Origin: Argentina anserina
Taxonomy: Eukaryota; Streptophyta; Magnoliopsida; Rosales; Rosaceae
Direction: 5' to 3'
DNA: 64,000 nt
Assembly: GCF_933775445.1 (NCBI RefSeq)
Contig: NC_065876.1
Coordinates: 5,022,001 to 5,086,000 of the forward strand
The position numbers and the translations under genes were made by a program. This document shows, piece by piece, positions 10,601 to 20,141 of this stretch. The notes beneath the pieces are model-generated. The model searched no databases. It saw nothing but the letters and a program-made list of their open reading frames with translations, and had not been told where the DNA came from. The number at the start of each line of letters is the position of its first letter. The first letter of the stretch is position 1.

Positions 10601-11213
10601 TTGTCTAACCGTGCTTCCATTTTTCTCTAGGTATGTAGATATTGGGATTGTTCAAGGAATTCCAGTTTCAGTCAATGGACAAGAGCTTTCACCGGCTTCT
10701 TTGCTTACAAAGCTTAATGAGATTGGTGGAAAACATGGAATAGGTCGTATAGACATGGTTGAAAACCGTCTCGTTGGCATGAAGAGCCGTGGAGTCTATG
10801 AAACTCCTGGAGGCACCATCCTATTCGCTGCTGCACGGGAGCTGGAGTCCTTAACTTTGGATCGAGAATCAGTACAATTTAAAGACCAACTGGCCCTCCA
10901 ATATGCTGAGTTGGTCTATGCAGGCAGGTGGTTCGACCCACTTCGAAGGTCCCTGGATAAATTCATGGAGGAAATCTCTGCGACAACAACAGGATCAGTA
11001 ACTCTAAAATTGTACAAGGGTTCGATCACTGTGACTAGCCGTAAGAGTCCATACAGCTTGTATAGGCAAGATATCTCTTCATTTGAGAACGGAGATATTT
11101 ATGATCAAGCCGATGCAGGTGGGTTTATCAGGCTGTATGGTCTCCCCATGAGGGTGCGGGCAATGCTCGAGAACCAGAACAAGACCAAGGACGAAGACAA
11201 GGAGGGCATCTAG
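7606..11213 (+). CDS. ASS1: Argininosuccinate synthase, chloroplast-targeted, 10 exons
   Basis: Catalyses citrulline + aspartate + ATP to argininosuccinate, the penultimate step of arginine synthesis, in the plastid. Exons: 7606-7672, 7958-8013, 8136-8220, 8353-8494, 8953-9001, 9125-9307, 9596-9670, 9750-9935, 10437-10525, 10631-11213. All phases agree and give 504 residues, about the family length. The first ~95 residues form a Ser/basic-rich transit peptide. The ATP-binding P-loop SGGLDTS follows LNKVVLAY in exon 4. Exon 6 carries RPVIAK, exon 7 [12 protein letters not shown], and exon 8 FALDP and [10 protein letters not shown]. Exon 10 carries [27 protein letters not shown] (split by reading; key residues G-R-D-M-V-E-N-R). 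The intron after exon 7 begins with GC instead of GT. The gene looks fully functional. Confidence 0.95.
9671..9749 (+). other. GC-AG intron in argininosuccinate synthase
   Basis: The donor reads AATGATCAG|GCATGT and the acceptor TATGTTTAG|GTTCGG. The join encodes GKGNDQ-VRFELTF, which is the conserved sequence, so no GT donor can be substituted without breaking the protein. Confidence 0.85.
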
Positions 11214-11583
11214 TTCGTTTGTATTGTCTTGTTGTTTAGAATAACCTGATTGAGTCCTGTTTGGTATTTATACTAATTTCTAAGCCTTGAGAGTGGCTTT
11301 TAAATTGTATAGTACTACTTGCGTGACATCAAATCGGTAATATCGTGTTCTACGGATTTTGCGTTTAATTATATTATTAAGTTGAGGATGAGGATGAGTT
11401 GAGAACATTCTAATTCATAACTTTTTTCGATCGCTATAAAAAGGCGGAAGGAGACCCGGAATGGTCTTTTCAAGTAACAAATAGTCCACGTGTCAAAATT
11501 TGAGGGTAACTACCCCGCGCTTAGAATTGGCGGGCACACCCAACTGAAAACCTCACCAGCCTCACTGTCTCTCTTTCTCAAAG

Positions 11584-13253
11584 ATGATTAAACTACGTCG
11601 TTTCGCCGCCGTAGCCGCCTCTACACCGTCTTCTCCGGCTGACTCTAAGCCGACTCTCCTCCTCCGCTGCCGCCGCCGCGTCTCAGCCGGTTTTCGATTA
11701 CGACTACTACCAGCTCGACCACGCGCCGACACGCGATCAAGCTCCGATGGCCGACGCGGCGGGATCGGTTCCGGCGAGAGGAGTGCAATGGGCGTTCATA
11801 GGGAGCCCATTCGCCAAGAGGCACGTGTACGCCGATAGAATCTCGAAGCTTCTACAAGTTCCTCACATTTCCATGGCTACCCGCAAGACCTCCACCTCAC
11901 TCTTCTCTCTACAACCAGGTCCAAGATTCTTGCTTTCTTTCCCTTCTTGCGTAATTTCTTGAAGAAGTGTTGAAATTTGGGTTTAGGGTTTTACGTTTTA
12001 TGATATTTGGGAAAGAATTAGGATCTTTGTATAAATTGGCACATTGGACATTTGTTAGTGACTTAATGTGTTTTAGCTTTTGCAATGTTGTTGTGAAAAT
12101 TGAAAGATATATTTCACACTTAATTACAAACTAATCACACATATCAACTCTATATATAACCTACCTAATCAATCAATCTCCAAATCCCACAAATTACGGA
12201 CGTGATTTGCTCTCCGTGATTTCTTCCGCAAATCACGCCAATAATTATGCCAACAGTGAATTGATTAGATTGCGAATGCCATTAATCGTGGGAAGATTGT
12301 AGCAAAGGAGGATATATTATTGGGGCTGTTGTCAAAGAGATTGGAAGATGGATATTGGAGAGGAGAGAGTGGGTTTATACTGGATGGAATTCCTCGTTCC
12401 AGGATCCAAGCAGTAAGTGTTTTTGATTGTGTTTCTTGTGGAGTACAGTAAAGTATAAGATGTTTTGAGAAACAAATGAATTGGCATGTATTCGAGTTGA
12501 AGAAAGAGATTTGAAAACATGATCATCTTCTAAGGACTGAAGTATGGGTGAACTAGTTATAATTTCCTAGGATGAGAAATGCGACAATCAAGTTATGAAT
12601 CTAGGCAAAGTGTTGGTCATTTGTATGAAATATGTTATTAGATTAAGTGATGTTTTTAGTTAAGTTTGCTGTATTGTTTTGTTTCAGGAAGTTCTTTCGC
12701 AACTGGTTGAGATTGATCTAGTACTGAATTTCAAATGCACAGAACATTGCTTAGCAAAAGGTAATATCTTTTAATTATTTGCCTTCGATATAATCAGTCT
12801 ACCAGGTTGCTTTAAATTGTGACTGTTTGAACAAGTACCATCATGCTACAAATCTGACGTTCTCCACTTCTTGTGCAGAAGCTGATTGGAGGGAGAAACT
12901 ACATATCTTTGCAGAGCAGGTAGTCCTCTTGTCCTCTTATCGGCAAACATTAAACACCATATCCACCAGTGGTATCATGAAATGATGTACTAAAGTATGG
13001 ACCAATATTTACAATTATTTGAGCTTTGATGTAATGTAGCTGAAAGCATGTTATTGAATACTGGTAGCAGGACAGCCAAAGTATGTTATATGTTCCGATT
13101 GTAAAACTAACATTTTCAGTTTTCTTTATCCAGACTGAGCCGCTAGAAGAGGACTACAAGAAACAGAAAAAGATTCTGGAGTTTCAAGTCAGCAGTGCAC
13201 CTGAGGATACTTGGAAAGGGCTCTTGGCTGCTCTTCATCTACACTCTTCATAG
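11584..13253 (+). pseudogene. Organellar adenylate kinase (AK6/7-like) homologue with damaged first exon
   Basis: Exons: ~11584-11918, 12269-12412, 12688-12760, 12879-12919, 13134-13253. Exons 2-5 are clean and in phase: LLGLLSKRLEDGYWRGESGF, LDGIPRSRIQA, EVLSQLVEIDLVLNFKC, and a final DTWKGLLAALHLHSS stop. Exon 1 is broken. The ATG at 11584 reads a transit-like MIKLRRFAAVAAS but then goes out of frame. The conserved core (VPARGVQWAFIGSP, HVYADRISKLLQVPHISMA) is in the +1 frame, where the first ATG is 11747. The block that should read roughly RQDLHPHSSLYNQ is shifted again, with several bases lost after ISMAT. The P-loop reads IGSPFAKRH, not GxPGxGKGT, but weak P-loops are usual in this subfamily. 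It is either a pseudogene or a short form lacking its transit peptide. Confidence 0.65.
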
Positions 13254-15218
13254 TAGTTATTGTCTATAGATTTGGGCTTATGTATTTAACTGTCCGAACT
13301 GTCTACTTTGATGGAGTCTTCTGTATCAGCACAATTTTGTAATATTGTGCAAGAAACAGTGTAAGCTTCTTCTTGACTTTCAGGTCAGTTGAGCAGCCAC
13401 CCTATACTTGACTGTAGTTCGTTTGGCGATAGGGGATTCGCCTTGAAAGCATATAAAAACTGTGCCACTTTTGAGTCGGATGAAGTCTTCTGTATCAGCA
13501 CAATCAAAATGTACAGCCACTTGTATAGCAAGTACTATTGTATTAACTTATGCATCTGGTAACAGGATAATCAAAAGGCATAGTCCATTTTCTGTACATG
13601 ACTTGTAGGATATAATAACCATCTTGTATTTTTATTATATTACATTGTCAAACAACTTTCCTCTTTTGAGTTTTGAGTAGAATATGCTACAGCATTTGCA
13701 AGCAACTGTGTGACTTAACATGAAGTGAATTTAGAGTCGAAAAAAACTGATATTTTTGTTTCACAGACAGAATATCTGGTTTTTCTTTGATTATTAATGC
13801 TCTTGCTAGATTAGTCATTACCGGATACGAAACTGTAAGGGCACGGCACAGTACTAGATTGGTGCTTTAGATTTCCTTCACTTGTTTCCATCTTATTCAG
13901 ATGTCTTGGATCCCTATGTGTCCGACACTTACAAAATTTGCATGCAAATGATGCAATTATTCCTTCACATTCAGGTAAGAAATAATCCGCATGGGCCGTA
14001 CTGGTATCTTGAGAGAGCTAGTTACAATATTACTACTAGGTTTTCAGGAGTAGTACGGCTGTAACTAAGTGAGTCTTTTTGAGTTTCCAACTTTCTGTGT
14101 TTGTCTGTGGTTGTTAAATGTGATTTTGTATATAGGGGTGCCAAATGTCTATCAGATATTGTCCATGGAATAGAAACAAGAATTGAATTAAGAATTTAAT
14201 GAAAAATGATGTAGAGCAATTAAAGATGTATGTATTTATAGTACTCCTCCTAACTCTTTGAACATATATGACATCTTCAATTTAGATAAATAATATTTTA
14301 ATAATATTATAACTTCCGAATCTTCATAATTAAATAAAAATCAATATAAAACGCTCAACTAACTTTTTATTCAGACCCTCTCCAAATGTCTGAGAGAGGA
14401 ATTATGTGTAAATCTTCCGTCTCCATGCACATCTATGACACACACATATGTGGTGATTTGTACTCAATCATCCAAAAGAGCGTCAAAAGAAAAAAAGTCG
14501 TGCTGGTCCATTAGCTTGTAAAATTTAATTGCTTCTAATATCTTATTTAAAGATTAATATTATTCAAAACTAACATATTTGTTTGTAATCTAAGATGCTA
14601 TGATTGAGAAACAAATATTTGATTATATAGGTTGATATCACAACAAACTAACTTCAATAGACATCATGTGTTAGATCTTTCCTTGCATTCTTAGTCATAT
14701 TCTATGCATGGTTTTGATTAACTTTAACATTCGAAACAAAACAACACCACTTTGACATTTCACTGATCCAAAAGTGCGTAGATGATTTATCTATGTTCTG
14801 TATGCTTGTTTGAAATGTCTGGTGTAAAGAGAATGTCACCCTTAAATATTTACATGTTAGTGTGACACAAAATCTTTCATGTCCCAAGTTGCATTGTCTC
14901 CCTAGGCAAATTCACTCAACATGAACTAACAAATCAAAGAGATACAAAGATGAAAGAAGAATTTGCACATTTACAATTTCAGCATCTTCACCCTCACTTG
15001 GGGTTCCTTCTTAACACAATTTCATGTTCTCTCTTCAAATTTTCAGTTCCCTCTTCACATTTTTGAGAGAGCCATAAAAATGGGCTGGGATTGCAAGTGC
15101 GTAGCCCAAATTGTCATATTTGGGCCGTTGGGCGTATCTAACAATTCTAAGCCTTATCCCCTAAAAATCCAACACCATCGAAATTCAGTGTTACCAGTAC
15201 CACCCACCTAGTCTAACC
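13254..15218. other. Intergenic, about 2 kb
   Basis: No gene recognised. A short direct repeat (GTCTTCTGTATCAGCACAAT at 13316 and 13484) suggests a local duplication behind the adenylate kinase 3' end. Just upstream of SECE1 there are two site II-type motifs (GTAGCCCAAAT near 15101; TTTGGGCCG near 15118). The 13882-14064 ORF resembles nothing I know. Confidence 0.4.
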
Positions 15219-15740
15219 ATGGCTACGCTTCGCTTCCTCTCCCAGGTTCCGGTGATGTCACCCTTCCCGTCATCTTCAAAATCCGGCAACCCAACCTCCT
15301 CCGTCAGACTGCATCCGCCACGTGCCATTCACCTGACGAAGAAGAGCAGTAGCAAGAGAAAGCCACCGCTCCTCACTCCGATCAAAGCCGTCGACGAAGG
15401 CCAAGCGAACTCCGACACCACCGAGGCAAAAGGAGAGCCGTCGGCGGGGGCGAGTGAGCCCGGAGAGCTGAGCGAGCTTGGGGCGGAGATAAAGAAGGCG
15501 ATGGAGGAGAGGAAGGAGAAGGAGAAAGAAGGAGGCGGCGGCGGCGATTTGTTTAGCGGAGTGGCGGAGGAGGTTAGGGAGATAGAGTGGCCTGTGTTTG
15601 GTAAGGTCTTGGGGACCACCGGAGTTGTGCTTGGGGTTATTGCTGGCTCCAGCGTCGTTTTGCTCACTGTCAACGCCGTTTTGGCTGAGCTGTCCGACCG
15701 GGTTTTCGCCGGAAAAGGGGTTCAGGATTTTTTCGGCTGA
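15219..15740 (+). CDS. SECE1: Chloroplast preprotein translocase subunit SecE1
   Basis: 173 residues, no intron. Residues 1-~58 are Ser/Pro/Lys-rich and acid-poor, a transit peptide. A charged acidic/Lys/Gly linker follows (EIKKAMEERKEKEKEGGGGG). The SecE core is at about 116-173: VREIEWPVFGKVLGTTGVVLGV, then one membrane span (about 130-155, VVLGVIAGSSVVLLTVNAVL), ending DRVFAGKGVQDFFG. SecE pairs with SCY1 (SecY) in the thylakoid Sec translocase, which inserts and exports proteins together with cpSecA. Length and single exon fit the plant family. Nothing is missing. The promoter has two TGGGCC/GCCCA motifs. Confidence 0.93.
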   Translation: MATLRFLSQVPVMSPFPSSSKSGNPTSSVRLHPPRAIHLTKKSSSKRKPPLLTPIKAVDEGQANSDTTEAKGEPSAGASEPGELSELGAEIKKAMEERKEKEKEGGGGGDLFSGVAEEVREIEWPVFGKVLGTTGVVLGVIAGSSVVLLTVNAVLAELSDRVFAGKGVQDFFG

Positions 15741-15997
15741 GGAAGAGAAACTGTACATTTCGGGTCATCTGACTCGTATTTTATTTATTTCTTATGCTGA
15801 ATAACACATTGATTTTTAGCTCAACTTGGTACTCAATAGCATTGTATATCGAAAATTTTGAAGCATAGTTTTGAAACATTGTTCTTGTTTTCACATGATC
15901 GTTGCTTACATGCTTACAAATACAAAATCATGATCCAGTGCTACCACATTCAACTGATCTGATTGACCAAAGTCACCGAATTCGGTGCACTGGGAAG

Positions 15998-16250
15998 AGA
16001 CTTAGATCAGAGCTTGTGGGTGTGGTTGTTGGAATATCTGTGCTTGTAGTACTTCTGGTTTAGAGCTGTGTCATTCTGTTGTAGAAGATATCTCCCTGGA
16101 GGGAGTATCGGAGCGGCATTTGCTGCTTAGATCAGAGCAAGATCACCCGGTAGTAGGAGGATTCTTCACCGTGATGCTAACAAATGCAAGTAGGTCATTC
16201 AATAGCAAAAATGTTGTATCAGAAAAGGCAGTGCTAGGTCTCCCGGGATG
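15998..16250 (+). pseudogene. Relic of an LRR receptor-like kinase (membrane-span region)
   Basis: On the plus strand, ELVGVVVGISVLVVLLV followed by a stop, then EGVSERHLLLRSEQDHP and TVMLTNASRSF, ending LGLPG and TGA. These align with GILVGVIVGILVLLVLL, RGVSEQHLLHKSEETHP and TEMLTNASRFF of the intact-looking kinase at 17524-20141, which lies on the opposite strand. It is an isolated, stop-containing fragment of a paralogue, covering the membrane span and the start of the cytoplasmic linker. Confidence 0.7.
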
Positions 16251-16332
16251 ACAGTTGAATTGGGGTGTTGTTCTTTGTTACCAACAAATAACAAATGAAC
16301 CGGGGCTATCTTAAAGAATATTTATCCCGCAG

Positions 16333-16850
16333 ATGAGGTTGAGGATGAAATGAAAGCATTGCATGAATCTGTCGAGATGGAAAAGGGTGAGGAAGGAGAC
16401 ATTGGTGATGGCATCATAGAAAAACTAAAGGGGGCGTTCAGCAACCCTGTGGTCAGAAGAGGACTCTATGCAGGCATTACAGTCCAAGTAGCTCAGCAAT
16501 TTGTGGGCATCAACACTGTCATGTATTACAGCCAACTATTGTTCAGTTTGCTGGATTTGCTTCCAACCAAACAGCATTAGCACTTTCTCCTCATCACTTC
16601 AGGTCTCAATGTTGTTGGCACTGTAATCAGCATGTGCTTTGTGGAATCATCTCTATGGAAGATGGTTGGAATCATCAGTGGCCTGGTGGTCTTATATGTG
16701 GTGTTTTTCGAGGCGGCAGCTCACGCTCCTAGTATAAGCAGTTTCGAATCAACTCATTACTCTACATGTCCGGCTTATGTATCTGCCCCTAAACCTGCCC
16801 GGAACTGCATGACATGTTTGAAAGCTCAATGTGGTTACTGTGCTATAACT
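16333..16850 (+). pseudogene. Relic of an inositol/sugar transporter (INT-like)
   Basis: Begins after an acceptor-like CCCGCAG at 16332 and reads DEVEDEMKALHESVEMEK, VVRRGLYAGI and QQFVGINTVMYYS. These are the loop and TM7 signature of major-facilitator inositol transporters (QQFxGINTVMYY). The frame then breaks (GPTIVQFAGFASNQTALALS is spread over two frames near 16535-16590). A second piece, ISGLVVLYVVFFEAAAH, THYSTCPAY and CLKAQCGYCA (16665-16850), matches the Cys-rich extracellular loop typical of INT2/INT4. The N-terminal six helices and the C-terminus are absent. It cannot make a transporter. Confidence 0.7.
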
Positions 16851-16859
16851 TATAGCCTA

Positions 16860-17520
16860 TAAGTGTGACACTTACAACCAAAGGATTCATGCCGTCATGA
16901 AATCAATCCAGATACTAGTAGCCTAGTAGGTTTAATTTTCTGAAAACTTGTGATATGAAAATCATGAACCCAATGATAATACACAATTAGTCATATAGGA
17001 TTGATAACTATGTGAACAAGTTGGCAGAAACTAATGGGATCGGCAACTTAGAGTTCATGATAAGGTCAGGAGCTTCTAAAAGCGTTGCTTTTTATTTATC
17101 TTTTTGCATACAAACAAAAGATGTATATCGGGGCAGTTAATTAAATTTAATTATGTTGCAATCAATAATCTAATGAATCTTCTCCTGACTGAGGCACGTT
17201 TTGTTGTGATGTAGCCACAAAAAAATGCTATACTTTGAGAACTACAAGATAAAACCAGAAATGTTTCAACTCAACGATGTGCTGCAGTTTCATACCTATT
17301 GTCTCCGTCTGCAGTTGCCTGTACTTGAACTGCATATTGTAAGTTCCATAGAATGTCCTCAAAAGATGGACGGCTTGCTTCTGGGGAAATGCATTTGCTC
17401 GTTATGGAGATAACAATTGATAAAGATTGTTGTGAACAAGTTGCTAGAACTATCGGCTCTACTAGCTGCTTTCGACCTTCTTGGCTGTTTAGAGATGCCT
17501 ATAAATTACAGAATCATGAT
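16860..17520. other. Gene-poor stretch between transporter relic and kinase
   Basis: No coding homology recognised. The expected C-terminal kinase exon of the neighbouring minus-strand gene would be looked for here, but I could not see its conserved sequence. Confidence 0.4.
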
Positions 17521-17523
17521 TAA

Positions 17524-20141
17524 TCAGTAACTTGCATAGTTACACATGCAACTGAATTTTAAAAAGATATCGATCATAGAGGGACATGATGATAGCTTCA
17601 CATCAGAAGATAGAAGTTGATCAATTACCAAATCATTTAGCAGAAATGCCTCTCTTCTAGCAGAGATGGAAGCTCCAACGATAGCCTCGAGCAATATATA
17701 TCCGAAGCTATAAGCATCATCTTCTATACTCTTCATCTGCCTGAAAAACGTAGTCCTTATGGCAATTGTCAAGAACTAACGGATTTTAGTGAAAACACTG
17801 CTTCAATAAAAGAAATTCTTACCATGACTTGTGGCCTTTGTTATCCTACAAGATACAAACCAAGAATAAAGTTGATAAGCACATCAGGAAAAAGGAAAAA
17901 CCGATGTATTGCAGGACCAATTGCATTAGGGGGGGAGACCTACCATAGACTTATCAGTTTCTTCTGAGATAATAGACAGTCCGTAGTCACTTAATTTTGC
18001 ATTATCATGCTCATTGAGCAAGATATTGTTCATTTTCAGCCGGTTGATCAAGAAACCTGGAATAATTCCAGTATGTAAGAAGTGCACAGCCTTTGCCACG
18101 CCGATGAGGACTGACAATCTTCGTGGCCAGTTGAGAACTTTTTCGGGCCTACCTACACATATATCAAGAGGAAGTAACATTGGTAATGATTTTGGAAAAT
18201 GAAGTACGAAAACAATTGAAATTAGGTTCCAAAATTCAGTGAGAAGATTACATATTACTTGTTTTAATTCCAACTTACCAGAGAGTTTAGCACTAAAGGT
18301 TCCATTTGACACATACTCAGATACAAGATACACTTTGTTTACACTGTAATCATCTCCACCACCATCAAGGCAGTGTCCTAAGAGGCATACTAAATGCGGG
18401 TGACGAAGCTTAGCAAGCAAATCCAACCGGAGTTTCAGATTTCGAATTGTGTATTTCTTTGACACAAGCAGGCACCTAACAACAACTTGAATCCCATTCT
18501 CCAGTCTACCTTTGTAAAGCTGCATATTATTTTCAAAATCAAATCTTCTACAGTTTTCAGTCAAGTCCACATCAAACTGAGCATAAGAATACAACAAGTT
18601 CTGAGTCAAAACTATACCTTCCCGTATGAACCCTCACCCAACAACGCACAGTTTTCAAAATTTCTGGTAATTTCCACCAACTCCTCTAATGAAAAAGTTC
18701 GACATCCTGGGAGACCTAGCATGCCTGCCTTTGCTGCTTGTGAAATAAACCCTGAAAAAATACACAAAAAGCCAACTCGGTCAGCATTTCTTTTAGTAAA
18801 TAACCTACTTGCGTTTCTTTTTAAAAAAAACCTACTTGCGTTTGTAAGCATCTCAGTGGAGAACCCTACTGCAACTGGGTGAGTTTCCTCTGATTTATGC
18901 AGCAAATGCTGCTCCGATACTCCCCGAGGGAGATGTCTTCTACACAAAAGAATACAGCTCAAAACCAGCAGCACCAAAAGAACTAATATTCCAACAATCA
19001 CACCCACCAAGATTCCTAGTTCTTTTCCTCTATATTGTTTCTCCTTTGGACTGAATGCTACATTGCAATATGACAGTGGATGCTGATTTTGCAAACTTAC
19101 AGTTAAGCAATTCCCGCCAAGCTTGACGACTCTCTGGTCTGATTCAGTTCCCAAACAAGAAGGCAAGTCACCTGTCAAGCTATTGTTTGATATATCAATG
19201 TAATCAAGTTTAATACCACAGCTTAAATGGCCAGGAAACGAACCACTTAACGCATTTGAAGCCAAATTCAAGTAGATGATGTTTGGTAATGAGATCAATG
19301 CAGCAAGAGGTGTGCCTGTAAGTGTGTTGAATGACATGTCAAGGTGTTGGAGTGCGCTTAATTTTCGATACTGCTGAGGAATCTCTCCAGAGAAGGAATT
19401 GTTGCTGAGGGAAAGCATGACCAAGCCTTTTGGCATTGATGGTAATACAGCATTCAACTTGTTCACGCTCAAATCAAGAACTTGTAAGCTACCTAAGCCA
19501 CTAAGATCTAGTAAAGGACCTCTCAACTGGTTATGTTTAAAGCTTAGAGTTGAAAGATTGGATAGTGAACCAAACCAATTGGGAACAGTGTCATTCAAGA
19601 AGTTGTCATCCATTACAAGAGTTTGAAGCTTCACCATTGCAGAAATCCGAGGTGGGACTGAACCAAAGAGAAAGTTTGAACTCAAATCCAGATATTCAAG
19701 TGAAGTCAACCTGTGAATTTTGTCTGGAAGTTGACCCCAGATTCCCAAAGAGACAAGACTGAGAACTTTCAAGCTGCCTAGTCTTGCAAGAGTAGTAACA
19801 AAAGAATCCAATACAAAGGCCTCTGATAAAGTCTGGCCTGGAATTGCATACCCATGAAAGCCACTCACTTTAGCTGGCATATCACCCTTGATCCTGAGCT
19901 CAACTACTAGGTTGTCCAAGCATGTGAGGTTTACTTGTGCAGATGAAGATATATAGCAGAAATCTACTGTATGATCCTTCCAAATTTCCAACTGGTTTGG
20001 GTACTCTAAATGCTTCCTTAGCTGAAGTAGCACTTGGGTTTGAGAAGATGGTAGTTGGTGAGTAGACTGAGTACCCAAAAATAGAGAACTCAATGCAAAC
20101 AAGAGTAGCAGATATGATCTATAACACCCCATGAAGAACAC
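17524..20141 (-). CDS. LRR receptor-like pseudokinase (At3g03770-type), C-terminally shortened
   Basis: Exons (minus): 20141-18836, 18751-18618, 18519-18279, 18152-17944, 17845-17823, 17740-17524, all in phase, about 709 residues. Signal peptide (YLLLLFALSSLFLG), then about nine LRRs (LxxLxxLxLSxNxLxGxxP; about 120-370), a membrane span (LGILVGVIVGILVLLVLLVL) and a kinase-like domain. The kinase is probably inactive: glycine loop GEGSYGK, VVVRCLL where VAIK is expected, FLINRLKMNNILLN where HRD...N is expected, and DYG in place of DFG. The family normally runs to about 800 residues. Here the last exon leaves the homology after EAFLLNDL and stops, losing the C-terminal helices, so it may be a truncated allele. 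An 84-nt intron at 18835-18752 is also open in frame. Confidence 0.7.
18752..18835 (-). other. 84-nt in-frame retained-intron candidate with duplicated donor
   Basis: On the minus strand, donor AACGCAA|GTAGGTTT and acceptor TTTTTTCAG|GGTTTATT restore the family sequence NARFISQ. The 84 nt contain no stop, so retention would add 28 residues. AACGCAA|GTAGGTTA recurs 27 nt downstream (donor at 18808), offering a second in-frame donor that would add 9 residues. Confidence 0.65.

Noticed and set aside
13882..14064. 60-codon ORF
   Set aside because: No motif or family resemblance, no splice-linked neighbours; length is within chance for AT-rich DNA.
15276..15758. 160-codon and 114-codon ORFs antisense to SECE1
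   Set aside because: They overlap a well-recognised plastid SecE on the other strand and have low-complexity Ser/Leu/Pro composition.
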